A DNA stretch of 64,000 nt from Xanthostigma xanthostigma (Eukaryota > Arthropoda > Insecta > Raphidioptera > Raphidiidae): contig OY754469.1 of the NCBI GenBank assembly GCA_963575645.1, positions 37,592,753 to 37,656,752 of the forward strand. Reading direction: 5' to 3'. Of the stretch, positions 1 through 11,570 are shown in pieces. Position numbers and translations under genes: made by a program. Under the pieces are notes generated by a model. It had not been told where the DNA came from and ran no database searches. It saw nothing but the letters and a program-made list of their open reading frames with translations. Position 1 is the stretch's first letter, and each line of letters begins with the position of its first letter.

Positions 1-296
1 ATTATGCATATGCTATATTTGCAAATAGAACATGTTGTGTTAGGACGGCATTTTTTGCAATATTTAACTCCGTTCATAAATATTCTTTCAGAAATTACTA
101 TCGGCTATTAAAAACTTTACTAATCAGCAACATAAAAGTTTTAACTTTTTAATTAATGTTGTATTTAGACCGAGTCGTTCTTAGATATACGACGAGATTA
201 TGAATTAAAAAAAATATATAAATGTCTGACTAAAAAAAAACTTTGTGCAGTTGTTCGTTCGAGAAATCTAGAACTATTTTAAAGAAATATTTAGAG
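1..296. other. AT-rich DNA, nothing recognised
   Basis: Poly-A/T runs and no usable open frame. No repeat shared with the rest of the window was found. Confidence 0.5.
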
Positions 297-842
297 AAAG
301 GATCCCGCACAAACCTTATAGGATTTGGTTTTCAGTTAAATTGATCAAATATAGTTTTATTTTATAGTTTAAAGGTCACTAAGAAAAAGTGTCCATGGGC
401 GTATAGCCTAAAAATCAATAGATTTTTAGTTATAGATACAGATATTATGTTTAGCGAGATTTTAGATATAGGGATATCCATTGAATTCACAAACATGTTC
501 CATGTTCAACTTTGTGTTTTTTTTTTAGAAATAGAAAAATAGTCGAAAACTAGATAATTTTGGAAGGTGTCACCCCCTTTATAAAATAATAATGTCATAT
601 TCGGATTCAGCGCACTCGAAAACATATTTCTAGCGAGCTTAGGATTTTTTAAGTTTGTAAATTCAACGGATATCCCTATTACCTAAAATCTCGCTAAACA
701 TATCTGTCGCTAAAAATCTATTGGTTTTTAGGCTATACGCCCATGGACACTTTTTCTTAGTGACCTTTAAACAATAAAATAAAACCATTTTCAATCAATT
801 TAACCGAAAATCAAATCCCATAAGGTTTGTGCGGGGTTCTTT
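297..842. mobile_element. Foldback MITE, AAAGGAYCCCGCAC family, copy 1
   Basis: The ends AAAGGATCCCGCACAAACC and GGTTTGTGCGGGGTTCTTT are inverted, and the inversion continues inward: arm 297-494 pairs with arm 653-842. A central block of about 160 bp is unpaired. There is no coding capacity. A second copy at 19920-20449 has the same ends, the same arm motifs (for example CCATGGGCGTATAGCC) and a similar length, so this is a defined family and not a chance palindrome. The superfamily is unknown because no clear TSD is visible. Confidence 0.8.
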
Positions 843-1610
843 AATGAAATTATTAAAGCATCTATAGAAGATATTTGAAATATTGAATCAGAGGATTAGC
901 TATCAATAATGATCGATTTCTTCACACATCACGATATCTGACAGATAATTTTTAATTCTTTTTCTTCATTGGGATCTCCGGTTACTTGTTCGAAGGCCAA
1001 CTATTCATAAGACATCTATGGATTTCTGGTGTGTTTCTATGTTCGTATTTGAGAGTTACCAGCGTAGACGAAGAATTCATAAATAGAACAAAGAGCGCAA
1101 ATTATAGAACATAATCTCCTTTTTTTGAAATGCTACAACTTGATTCGATTTCGTGCGAAATTAACCTTAATAATGATTTGTGCAAAACTCAGTTCTGGCA
1201 AGCATAGCAATAATAGAGCACACTACCGCTGCCGGTGTAGCGGTGTGTGCAATTGACAAATCAACGGTATAAAAAATGTTGGTAAATATTATTGGCACGT
1301 TTGTGTTTTGTGTTTTGTATTTTTGTTTTTTTTTTTTAATTAAAAATTAATTGTTTTTTTTATTATTGCAACGTTTTGTGCAATCAAGTTTTTTTACGTG
1401 TGACAAGGTATTCGTGCTTATAATTTATAAACGTATTAAAATACAATTAAAATTGGAAATGTAAAATCGATATTTCAAGGTAATTTGAACAAAGTACATA
1501 AGCCGTTGATTTACGTCGTCATAAAAAAGAAATTAATGTCAATAGTTTCAAAATGTTCATTTACTTTAACGTAATTATTATAGGTACTAACTATTTTCAT
1601 TCTCACTACT
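843..1610. other. Unassigned AT-rich stretch
   Basis: Contains a small imperfect hairpin near 1218-1250 (ACTACCGCT against AGCGGTGT) and T-rich tracts at 1310-1400. No gene or known repeat recognised. Confidence 0.4.
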
Positions 1611-3043
1611 TATGCTGGGTTGCAGAAAGGATTGTCAAAAAATTTAATGACCTTAGATTGTGATCATATAAATTACAGTTTTCAAAAATTAGGCGCAGTC
1701 TAATGTCGTATTCAAACTCCTTATCCTAGAACAAGTTGTAGTCACACAAAAACCAATTATTCTACATAGAAAAATGATTGCTTTTCAAGCTAAATTTTGA
1801 TCAAAATGCATAGAAAAACCTTGTTTCGAAGAAAAAACTGTACCAAAAACGATGTTAAATACATGAATACACAGTTTAAAAAAAGTATCGTTTCAATAAT
1901 GATCAAATTATTTTTCGAGTAGAATCGATTTAAAACTCTACTATACTTTTCAAGAAAGGCACCAAATAAGAGATACTTTTTTTTGTTTTCTTTATAGTTT
2001 TTGAACGAGAAATCATTTTTAAGACATAAACCCATGAACATGTAAGAAATACAATTTACTGGGATTATCAATATTGAAAATCTTTAAACATAAGCAATAA
2101 CAAAACTCAGAAAAATACATTTTTAAAAATGTCAAAATTAACACGAAACACAAACTGCTCCAAATAAGAGATACCACTCTTTTAATTGTTTTCAGCAACT
2201 TCACTTACGTCTGAAACAAATTATAAAACTTAATTTACAAAAAAGAAACTTGTTAAGTACATACGTTCAAAAATGTAAAAAAGCATTAAACAAGAAAACT
2301 GGCAACAATAATGTTAAATTTTTCTTATTGTTTATTAAAACAATGAGGACAAACAAAATGAGTTTCATCGCCCAGTGGCGACATTCGCAGCACTGAATCC
2401 ATTTTTCACCTTGAACATCTTAAGAATGCAATCCAGTACAAAACAGACACTCAGTGTTATCACCTGCGTTACTGTTTAGAGATAGAATCGAACCCTCATG
2501 TGTCTCTTATTAGGACATTGAAATCAAAAAGAAAATATGGCTCAAAATGACAGAACAACTTCACATAGAAATGTAATATCTAGTTAACTAATGTAGAATT
2601 TCATAAGCTTTTCAGTGGTTTTAATTAGAAGTCAATTAAAACTTACCTTCACAGTAATATCAGCTGTTTGTTACGTACACTGTGAAAACTTCAATCTTAA
2701 TTATATACTAAATTTTGTATAGTTACATTCGTCGGTAAAGTAGGAAGCTTATAGCAAAGTTAGATTATAAAGTATCTCTGTTTCAAAAACTTTATCTTTT
2801 TCTATGACGTTAACATGGGCGTACCCAGCTTTTGGCCCAAGAGGAGGCAAATTATAAATTTCTTCTATACAAGTTGTCCATGTTCTACACAATTTTGAGA
2901 CATGGCAGCATCTAAAATACAAAATAGGCTAGTATCTCTTAATAAGCACTTATCTCTTATTTGGTGCCTTTACTTATATGTTATCAATTTAAGGTCATTG
3001 TCAAATCAGACTTTAAGACAACCCTTTTTACAACCCAGCATTA
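1611..3043. mobile_element. TA-flanked MITE, TGGGTTGCAGAAAGGAT family, enlarged copy
   Basis: The left end TATGCTGGGTTGCAGAAAGG and the right end CAACCCAGCATTA are inverted and flanked by TA. Inner TIR sequence continues as GACCTTAGATTGTGATCATA on the left and TTAAGGTCATTGTCAAATC on the right. The compact copy at 39481-39905 is about 425 bp and matches both halves of this one. The difference is an insertion at 1955-2971. TA ends fit a Tc1/mariner-type non-autonomous element. The 93-codon minus-strand frame inside is low-complexity and not a gene. Confidence 0.75.
1955..2971. mobile_element. Nested element with AAATAAGAGATAC subterminal repeats
   Basis: It interrupts the MITE at 1611-3043 at a point where the compact copy is continuous. 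Ends are inverted: AAAGGCACCAAATAAGAGAT on the left, and CTCTTATTTGGTGCCTTT on the right. The motif AAATAAGAGATAC or its complement recurs at about 1964, 2162, 2501, 2933 and 2951. Repeated short motifs near the ends are typical of transposase-binding sites in DNA transposons. There is no transposase frame, so it is non-autonomous. Superfamily unknown. Confidence 0.6.
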
Positions 3044-4835
3044 GTTACCTATTTTACAAAAAAAAGCGCTAAGTATACACAGAAAAAAATCCGCATAGTT
3101 TTTTTTATCAATTATATAGATTATAAGTTATAACAGCATATTTATATTTATTAAACGGCGAATATATTTAAAATTATATTTATTGTCATCACTTTTTATG
3201 CATTTTTTTTTACTTTTAAAAACACTGGCTTTCTACCCCCTGCAGTTTGGATGGGGATCGCGGTCCGACTGTTGCAGATCTTATTTTGAATAGATTTATT
3301 TTAAATGGAAAATACGTTATTAATATATTTAACTTAATTTCAAAAAATCTGTTTTTTGAACTTCACTAACAGTCAGGGTTATTTGGGTCTGGCACCAATT
3401 CAGATTTTTTTAATAGTTCTTAAAAAAAAACAAAATCCAATTAATACTAATAATACTAATAAGGTATTGAGTCACGGATATCATGGAGGTAGAGAAATAA
3501 ATTTAATAAAATCAAGAATATTTTTGCATGTTCATTTAAATAAATGAGTAAGTGTACAAAAGCAGACGTTTATTAAAAGCAAAAAAAGTCAGATGTGGTC
3601 AATAAAAACGGTTATAAAAATTCGATACCTCAACACCCCATTTAATTTCAATTATTAAGAAAGGTAATAAACTTTACAACCGCTAAAATATCTGATAGAC
3701 AGTACGGACCTAAGAAAATTAATAATTGTTACTTGGAATTAAATGTTTTTATAATTAATACGTATTATACTAATTTGTATTTTTATATTTTGACGAATCC
3801 ATTTCAACGATTTATTACGGACTAATACATTTTAATTTTAATTAAAGAAACGCGGCTTTTCTAGATATATTAAATGCAAAGTTTTTTTAACGACAAAATA
3901 ACTAAAACCGTTTACGGAAGTAAACAAATCCAAAAACCGAAAAATATTTAAAAAGTGTTTGTTTTTAATTTTAATGGTAAAATTGCAGTCTTAATAGTTT
4001 TGGAGGGCTTTGTAATTCCTTTAAATAAAAAAAAAGTAACTCCAAAATGCTCATCTTTCATAACGATAAAACAAAAAAAAAATGTAAAGATCAATTTTTC
4101 CAAAAAAAGTTTGAAAATTGTTTAAATTTGTCTAATACTGTATCAAACCACATGTTTTATTAACGACATTCCATTAAAAGAAGATATTGTCGATAAAAAA
4201 ATGTCACAAAATTGTTTAAAAAATAAGTAGGTAATAACCCTAAAATATCAATAAAAACAAAATGTAACTTCTTTTTTATCGAAAAACATTAAAAGTGCTC
4301 CAATATAATAACTAAAAAACTGGAAAACATTAAAAACAAATAGACACCCTCGGCACACATTTTTTAATGACCAAACAAATAAAAATGCACTGACGATAAA
4401 AACATCAAGTTTCCAAAAAACTATAAAAATACTCAAACATTTTCGTATATTTTATTTAAGACGTAAGAAAACAATAATTAAATATTGGTTTTTATCCGAC
4501 TTTAAAATCTAAAGAAAATAAAATTACAACAGTCAATCCTAACCGAACTTTAAAACAACTTTTATCTTCGACAGTCATACCAGAAACCCAAGATAAATAA
4601 AACGGGCACACTAAGCACACGTCTTTTTTAACCACATGAACTACGATCGGAATAAAAAAAAATATCGTGCATCTGAAAACAGATTAATTAAAGACATTTA
4701 AATACCTATTCACGATAATGTGACAGACTAGGACCTCAGCTGTTGAGCGTCTATAATCTACAGTCAATCAATCCTAGGATTAATAAAATCCAAAAAAAAA
4801 TAAACAAATCCACACACAATACCGATCGGATTTAG
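3044..4835. other. Long AT-rich stretch without recognised genes
   Basis: Mostly poly-A/T DNA with stop codons in all frames. A small GC patch lies at 3235-3285. The block GAGCGTCTATAATCTAC at 4744 recurs at 33604 and, inverted and shorter, near 36350 and 39160, so it is a piece of an undefined dispersed repeat. Confidence 0.45.
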
Positions 4836-5060
4836 AAGGCGTTGCTCGCGTTTTTAAAAGTAAGGAGTTACGACGCCCGGTACCACACTGGTGACGACAC
4901 GCCGCGACGCCGGTTGGATAGCGACTGAGGCGCGCACAATATAGGCGTCGTTCCGGTCCGTTCCGTCATACACACGCACACACACAGAGAGAGAAAGAGA
5001 GAGAGAGAGGAAAGTGGCAGCAAGTACTGATGTGTGATGTGGTTAGGTTCCCAGCATCGC
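4836..5060. other. CpG-rich patch, possible promoter or 5' exon remnant
   Basis: A sharp rise in G+C and CpG (many CGACG, GCGCG, CCGGT words) in AT-rich surroundings, followed by a CA/GA microsatellite. This composition is seen at some insect promoters, but there is no clear TATA/Inr pair and no following open exon. It could equally be the edge of a GC-rich transposon. Confidence 0.25.
4969..5010. repeat. (CA)n-(GA)n compound microsatellite
   Basis: Alternating CA followed by GA dinucleotides with a few interruptions. Confidence 0.9.
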
Positions 5061-5232
5061 TAGCAAGTTTACTTGTATAACCTGAGTCAGTATGCCTCGA
5101 TGGAATAGAAAAATAAAATATGTATTAATTACTTGAATGGACGCCGTAGACCGAGTGAGTGCCCTAGCGGTGATAGCGTTAGATTCACATTAGAAAGGAA
5201 TATTTGGCTAATACAATTTTTTTTAAATTCCA

Positions 5233-5866
5233 GCCAATTGGGCGACGGGACCATTCCAACTTCAAAAATGTTGACATTTGATTATAAAAAAGAAAATAAA
5301 ATTTTGGATATCGCGTGAAGTGACGCGGGTAATGCTTAGTATTCAATATGATATTTGCTATTCGTTGCCATGGTTACCTACATATGTTCCACGTCCTGTA
5401 AAAATTAATCAAAGCATGCCGAACTAGTTTATTTCTGACAGATCCAAAAAACAAAAGAGCGGCTGATTTTTTTTATTTTCAAAATATTTCCGAAACTATA
5501 AAGTTTAGAAAAAAAAATGTTTAAGGAAACTTCCTTAACAAAAATAAATAGAATAATAAGCCGTTATGAAAAGTATACCATTAATATATAAAAAACACCG
5601 TTATAGCATATATCTCTTCTGCGCATGCGCGGATTTTCCCCAAAAACAATAGAGCTCTTTATATTTGCATACCAAGCATCCTCCCGTTTGGTTTCAATCC
5701 GCTCATCCGTTTGACAGACTAATAGACGCACAGAGTTTTTCCAAAAATATGTTTTTTGGATTCGGGGGACCTCAAAACGGAAAGATATTGTAAAATTTTT
5801 GAAAAGTGATTTTTGACCTATACTAGTACCTAGGTACCATTCCCCACTTGTGGGTTGGAATGGTAA
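5233..5866 (+). repeat. Dispersed repeat family A, copy 1
   Basis: This stretch matches 38106-38730 (+), 15891-17402 (-, split) and 62212-62798 (-). Shared landmarks in order are GCCAATTG near the start, GATATCGCGTGA, CGTTGCCATGGTTACCTAC, TTTATTTCTGACAGATC, CATATATCTCTTCTGC, TTGGATTCGGGGGACC and a terminal CCATTCC. No TIRs and no coding capacity were seen. The class is unclear: a Helitron-like or retroposed 3' end are both possible. Confidence 0.75.
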
Positions 5867-6052
5867 AACTTTGCTGATATACTAAATGAAAAACGCATAA
5901 TTGAATTGAGTTCATAACTCTAAAGAAGTTTCACCGTCTCCGTAAGTTTATCTGAGGAGGCTCTCATGCTTTTTCTAAATGAATAAAATTATCACTTTTC
6001 TGTCTTATAATTACTAATATTCAACATTCATCAACTTGGTCCTGTGAACCTT

Positions 6053-6140
6053 AGGGCCGCTTGTTAAGGTTCCGTACCTAAAAAGGAAAAAAGGAACCCT
6101 TATAGGATCATTTTCTTGTTCGCCTGTCGGTCAAGTCTCT
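6053..6140. repeat. Dispersed GGTTCCGTACC-type fragment
   Basis: The block GGCCGCTTGTTAAGGTTCCG followed by GGAACCCTTATAGGATCA resembles a repeat tail I recall as widespread in lepidopteran genomes. A related inverted piece lies near 57900-58010 (GACAGACAGACAGACAAC, then GTACGGAACTC). Only the fragment is present. Confidence 0.45.
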
Positions 6141-6718
6141 TGGGAATCAAAACCTGTAGAGTACTTCCCGTTGACCTAGAATCATTCTGGCAAGAAGCTA
6201 TGTCTTATAGCACAAGTAAAGGGAAAAATCCGAAAATCGTAAATTTGTAGTTACATCACAAAAAAAAATAATGTTTTTAAACCGCAACAACATGTTACGC
6301 ACGTACACAGTATGTAACAGTTCTAATACAAAGCAAGTGTCCGCTACCGGTGCGTTTATACAGCACAATATGGGAACTCTCGCATACAAAACGGTATGAC
6401 AACTAGATTATCAGATATAGCCACGAGGTACAATACAGTTCAGTAGTCCATCTGAACTCATTGCAATTACACGCTTAGTTGGCAAACTGACCGCGACTTT
6501 TGTCGATGTATGGGGGCAACAGTTTTCCAACGGCTAAGCGGGAAAATCTTCGATACTCGATTCACGTGATGGACGAACTATTTACATACGTACAAGTTTG
6601 CGCGGAACTCTCGATGCGTGAGGCGGACTCGCACTTGGCCAGTTTTTGATACTTTTCCAAATGTCTTCGTCTAATTTTGACGGATTTAATCTAGTAAGTT
6701 AACAAACCAACATTATTG

Positions 6719-6764
6719 CGAGTAAAGACGCGACTCGCGAGTAAAGACGTGACTCGCGAGTAAT
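6719..6764. repeat. 19-bp tandem repeat, about 2.4 units
   Basis: The unit GCGAGTAAAGACGYGACTC occurs twice in full, then GCGAGTAA. The two full units differ at one position. Confidence 0.9.
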
Positions 6765-7126
6765 GCCTAGTCTTTACAAACAAAACCGTTTACAATATGC
6801 AAATAGTTCTGACTTTCTCCGCACAGCTGAAACGACAGTGCTTTGTTTTCAGACTTCCATTGCGCATCTTATGATAACAATTGCTACACGCGAGTGCATT
6901 TTCTATGCACATTCTGTATAATTACACAAAGTAATTAACATACTGATGTTTATATTACATAATAATACAGAGCTGTATGATCTTCAATTATGCTTAATAA
7001 TGGATTAATTAGAAGACCTACTTTTGACGATTGTATCCATACTTGGCTCTACAAATAAAGAACTATTCTATTCTATGGGAAATTTCCAGCCTGCGTTAAA
7101 TTATTTGAGCTTCGGATTACCTGGCT

Positions 7127-7314
7127 CATTCGGGAGGTGCCGGGTTCGAATCCCGGCGGCGGCAGATGTGACTAGGGCATTTTCCTACTGCCTCTCGCCG
7201 AGAAACGGTAATTCCTGTACCGACAACCGTGTTGAGATTTTCCATGGTTTCCCTCAATAATTCCAGATAAATATCGAGATGGTTCCTTATTCAAGGTCAT
7301 GGCCGATTATCTGT
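7127..7314 (+). mobile_element. tRNA-derived SINE fragment, 5'-truncated
   Basis: Begins inside the tRNA-like head at CATTCGGGAGGTGCC, includes the Pol III B box GGGTTCGAATCCC, then the body ACGGTAATTCCTGTACC and CCATGGTTTCCCTCAAT. The same order is found in the full copy at 25242-25682. The A-box half and the (ATT)n tail are missing here. Confidence 0.8.
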
Positions 7315-7317
7315 CAC

Positions 7318-7830
7318 TTTATTTACTTGTCACGTGGGCGACATGAGTAAACGCCCAAAAACAAACATTGCGTCGTAGTAGTATGTTCTGTTCAGAAACA
7401 TTAAACGTTCACTTTTGTTGACAATCGGGCAGTCACTGCGCGCGAGTTACGTACCATCTTATGGTCCATCATGTATATTATGTTGGATCATCATATTACG
7501 CATTCTTGCAATCGTGACTATTTTTGCAAGAACCCGATTTCTCATGGGAAAGCAGTGTAAGAATGCTAATTTGATAAATATGAGAGTGACTTCTCTCTGT
7601 AAGAGGACAGTTAGTATCGTAGAGCGAATATCAGCGATATTCTTGTATTCTCCAATTTATAAATTTAATTCAAATAAAATACTTAATAGTTACTGAAACT
7701 TATTAATTTGTTTATATATTCACGTGTCACCACGTAACTCGCGCACCAAACCCATCTACAAAGCCAGTTTGCAGTCGAATATAACATGGAATCTATAGCG
7801 GCAAAAACTGCCCCGTGTGCAGCGACCTTT
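7318..7830. mobile_element. Degraded AAGGCCGCTGC-family element, split by an insert
   Basis: Blocks 7325-7443 and 7741-7830 match the interior and right end of the elements at 49036-49473 and 63302-63743 (CTTGTCACGTGGGCG, AAACGCCCA, GTCACTGCGCGC, GTGTGCAGCGACCTTT). The left TIR is not recognisable. The middle is a foreign segment (7444-7740). Confidence 0.6.
7444..7740. mobile_element. Small insert with GAGTTACGT inverted ends
   Basis: It starts GAGTTACGTACC and ends CACGTAACTC, which are inverted over 9 bp, and both sides are flanked by GCGC. In the related copy at 49.3 kb the flanks GTCACTGCGCGC and ACACCAGATCC are contiguous. The ends overlap palindromic sequence, so the exact boundary and the TSD length are ambiguous. 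Confidence 0.5.
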
Positions 7831-8217
7831 AGATCTTCGCCAACAAATGGTATAAGTGAGATGATAACATATTTATACAGACTACAGAGATCTGAAATAG
7901 CGATCCGCAGAAACGAAAACAAACAAATTGATATTTGAATATCGCTCTCAAAGATGAACTGTAGAATTGCATAAAGCTTTATAGATATCTTGCTATATTA
8001 TTGCAGTGCCATTTCTGTTGGAGTTCTTCGGCCACGCCAAGAATGCTGCATGTGTGAGAAAGTTTCGACGTCTTAAGGCAGTGTGAACGTGTCTGCTACA
8101 TTTTACAGGATATTGAAAATAAAATTTGGTAATAACCTAAATATGCTATTTTAAAAGAAAAGATATTAAGAAATATTGTTATGTTGAAACAAGCAACAAG
8201 AAATTAAAAGTTAGTGT
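7831..8217. other. Unassigned stretch
   Basis: No repeat, gene or hairpin recognised. Confidence 0.4.
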
Positions 8218-8757
8218 AAAGCGGCCCATACACGCTCAATATTATTGCGCAATATTTGACTGTGTTGACAGTGTGTAGACGAGATTGAAAGGTTGGGCAA
8301 TATATTGTGTGATTTTCAAAATTCTGAAAATATATTGCACAATCAAGGAAATATTGTACCGTCTGTTGTCAAGATTGCCCAATATCCCGTCAGTTGATCT
8401 CGAGTAGCGGTCGTGTTAACAAGTCGTCTCAAATACGCCTCATCGTGGGTGACAAGAAAGCCGAAAGACAATTTATTGTTGAATTTATCGCGAGGTCTAT
8501 CGTGGTCTTCCGGCTCTGTGGGATGTGAAGTCCAAAGACTAGTAATCGTGACTACATGACTGAAGTTCTGCTGAGGATTGTTTGCATAATGTGGCTGTAC
8601 CGTTTGTGCTCGAAATTGAGCAATATATTGCACAACCTTCAATATCGCCTCCATACAGTACAATTTTTTGCACAAATATTGACCGTCTAGGGGCCGCCCT
8701 CAAAATATTGTGCAACCCACATTGCACAATAATATTGAGCGTCTATGGGCCGCTTTA
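8218..8757. mobile_element. Harbinger-like MITE with an internal open frame
   Basis: Inverted ends AAAGCGGCCCATACACGC and GCGTCTATGGGCCGCTTTA, continued inward by CTCAATATTATTG and CAATAATATTGAG. TAA/TTA at the junctions is compatible with PIF/Harbinger targeting. The core is less AT-rich than the surroundings, and a 110-codon minus-strand frame (8343-8675) runs across it from the right subterminal region. I do not recognise the peptide. It may be a captured or residual coding piece, or chance. Confidence 0.7.
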
Positions 8758-8777
8758 TAAAATAATCTATATATAGA

Positions 8778-8822
8778 GTGACCGGTAATTGCTCGTATTC
8801 CTCTCGAGAGAAGAAACTATTA
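8778..8822 (+). repeat. ACCGGTAATTGCTCGTATTC block, copy 1
   Basis: About 45 bp shared with 30052-30095: TGACCGGTAATTGCTCGTAT, then TCCTCTCG and GAAACTAT. It probably marks the edge of an unrecognised repeat family. Confidence 0.7.
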
Positions 8823-8832
8823 CTAATGCAAT

Positions 8833-9000
8833 GGCTAATAATAACCATTACGATTAAATTTCAGTATACTACAGCATATTTTTTCACTGAATTAGTGAAC
8901 GCATAATATTAAACGATTATCGTCATATATTATGCGTTCACTAATTCAGTGAAAAAATATGCTGTATGTTGGAATTTAATCGTAATGATTATTATTAACT
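8833..9000. repeat. Hairpin with about 77-bp arms
   Basis: 8833-8910 is inverted at 8925-9000, with TTTTTTCACTGAATTAGTG against CACTAATTCAGTGAAAAAA at the core and only a few mismatches. The central spacer is about 14 bp. No TSD was seen. It is either a small foldback MITE or a local inverted duplication. Confidence 0.85.
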
Positions 9001-9082
9001 ATTGTAATAATAATACACTAAAAAAAATCTTTCTCAAATCTCATGGTTTATTAGTTCAATTTGGAATGATGTCCGTAGGGCT

Positions 9083-9117
9083 GTATGTATATATATATGT
9101 GTGTGTGTGTGTATGTA
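9083..9117. repeat. (TA)n-(TG)n microsatellite
   Basis: Alternating TA then TG dinucleotides. Confidence 0.9.
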
Positions 9118-9129
9118 AACCTCTTATTA

Positions 9130-9660
9130 CTTTTGAACTTTGATTTCCTGAAAATTTGGAATGATTCGGCCTAATAGATTTTGAGAAATCTCAAAATAAG
9201 AGTTTCAAAATTTTTTAGAAACTTGTTTTCTTGGAATATTTTCTAAACTACTAAACCGATTAATTCCAAAATCTTATCAGTCCTTGTCCTCAAGAAACTG
9301 GATCGATTGCTGTAAACCGCATCAAAATCGGTTCATTTGTTCAAGAGATATCGTGAGCGAAATATACGTAAAAAAGTGTTTTTTAAACATTACTCGTAAA
9401 ATTGTTATCAGATCGATTTTTTGTAATAAATTACTTTTTTAGGTCTAAAAAACTGCGTCGATCGCCGCAAACCGCATCAAAATCGGTTCATTCGTAACAA
9501 AATGTCTGTTTTTCGAGCTCGAAGAACTACAAATAAACTTCCTTCTATATTTTATATATTTTTGAGCGTTTTGAACTCGAAAATTGCGGAAAGTTTCAAG
9601 GATGACCTCCAGGATAAAACTTCTTTTCAATTTTTTAAAAAGTTTTTAACTGTTAATTTG
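9130..9660. repeat. Dispersed repeat tail with CCGCATCAAAATCGGTTCAT
   Basis: The 24-bp block at 9314-9337 recurs exactly at 9469-9492. It is followed in the first case by CAAGAGATATCGTGAG. Phrases of this kind occur in many insect repeat tails. Which element class they belong to is not settled here. Confidence 0.5.
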
Positions 9661-10943
9661 TACACCTATAGATTGTAAGAATGACTGAATTACATTTCAG
9701 GACTTCTGACCTGTCTATGACCAAAGTGTACAAATGTTAGAGGCACACAAACTTACTTCACTGAACGAAATAAAGCGCTAAACCAGACCTACTTTTACTC
9801 GACGACGTCTAGTTACGAGGAAAGTTTTTAAAGTTGGTATATAGGTGAAAAATATATTTTACATGTTTCAGTTGAAATGTGTATTGCAACGAACCTGAGA
9901 AAATGCATGCAGGTGCATTTTGTTTTTATTATATTGGCACTCATGGTGTACCAGTTTACTGACAAAGTTTTGATAATATTCACCTCATTTTGTAATTTTA
10001 AACAAATTTACCAAGCGTTTCAAGGTCGCAAAACTGTAACTAAAAATAAAAATAGTGACTAAAAAATAAAGTCTTAAAAAACAATCGCAAAATACCAAAA
10101 CCTTCTTCTAAACGCGCGTTTCGCTAGCCATGTTAGCACCGTCAATAAAATCTCAGTTTATCGAGATATGACAAAAAACATCGTTTAAGGAATTTTTCTT
10201 ATGGTTTCTATTATACGGGTTTCTTTTTTTTAGTATAGAACATAGAGATATAAGTAACTAGAGTTCGCTAGTTCGTATGCTTGCCATAAGGGAAAGAGTC
10301 CTCAGTTGAGAGAGAGAACGCTGCAGAAAACCAGATATTTGTTTATGTTTTGTATCATTAGTTACCATGAAGATAAGTAACTTTTCTCTCTCTGAATTGC
10401 AGACACTTTCACGGCTCACTCGCGTACTCTAGTCTAATATCTTTATGATATAGAAGGTATTTGTAACAAAATTAACATGATTTCAACTTTGCCTGTCTAT
10501 AACATTTCAAATTTTATATCGATATGGGTAAAAAAACACGGCTTAGAGCATTATTCTACACTTTATGAACACACGTAATTTCAAATCAGAATTCGATAAA
10601 AAAATATGATAGCTATAAAACCGTCGAAAAGAACATTACGTTTTAGCCATTGGTTTCCAAAGCAACAAAAACACTCGGTTTTCTGGATATACATTTTCAC
10701 ATATCGAAAATATGTAAAGATCTAACAATGGTGAATGGAACAATTTTTTGCTTGTTTCATTTTGCATATCTATATAAATAGTTCTTGAGATTTTTGCAAA
10801 AACAGATCTATGCGGGGTAGTCTTACCAACCCCATTGCCTTCAGAGGCTAGACCTGACGTGCCCCAATATATAATTAACAATATAAAAACACACATCTGT
10901 GCCAAATTTCATGCTTTTATCATAAAATGCACAGCACTGCTAT
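9661..10943. other. Unassigned AT-rich stretch
   Basis: Contains GA-rich tracts at 10310-10320 and 10385-10395 and short shadow frames only. No gene, TIR pair or tandem array recognised. Confidence 0.4.
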
Positions 10944-11543
10944 ATTTTTGACGTGATAACGTCTTATAAATTGATGAATCACCAATCTTATAAATTGATA
11001 AAACACCGGCTGCATGCACGAAAAAGTGTAACGTTCCTAACGTTCCTAGCGTTCCTAACGTTCCGCCTGACCCTGTGCGTGCTTTTCTCGAAAACGGCCC
11101 TAACGATTTGGATGAAATTTACTGAAAAGGGATTTTGGGGGGCAAAAAATCGTTTCAGCTAGGTCTCATCTCTCGAAAAAATCGTTTTCATACAAATTTT
11201 ATCATTATAAAAATCAATTTTTTGACGTATGAAAATACTTAAATATTGTAAGTAGGTTTTGGAATTTTATATAAACAATGAAATAATTGTTTTCAAAATA
11301 TTATTACAGTTAATCTTTGAGACTTAAAATAAATACGAAAAAAAGAAAGTTAAAAAAAACAATTATATTATAGGTGGTAAGTAATTTTAATGAATAAAAT
11401 TAACCTAAATTTGAAGCAAAAGATGCAATATCATATATTCGAATTATTATAATTATTATATAAATTTAGGTTATGTATTACGGAATACGTTATCACGTAA
11501 AACTATCATCCGTAAATCGACTTTACAGACAACCAATTTTTTA
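10944..11543 (+). mobile_element. ACGTGATAACG element, copy 1 (long form)
   Basis: Left end TTTTTGACGTGATAACGTC, right end ACGTTATCACGTAAAACTAT followed by CTTTACAGACAACCAATTTT. Copies lie at 26868-27090 (+) and 41048-41293 (-). This copy contains about 380 bp of extra AT-rich DNA and a four-unit run of TAACGTTCC at 11029-11064. Only a short inverted core (ACGTGATAACGT) relates the two ends, so it is not a standard long-TIR MITE. Class unknown. Confidence 0.7.
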
Positions 11544-11570
11544 TCTTATCTGTCCCGATATTAACCCTTC

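Larger units (their letters stand above)
5867..7126. other. Unassigned stretch with two small repeats
   Basis: Holds the fragments annotated at 6053 and 6719. The part at 6420-6780 is richer in GC than its surroundings, but no exon, transposase motif or TIR pair was found. Confidence 0.4.
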
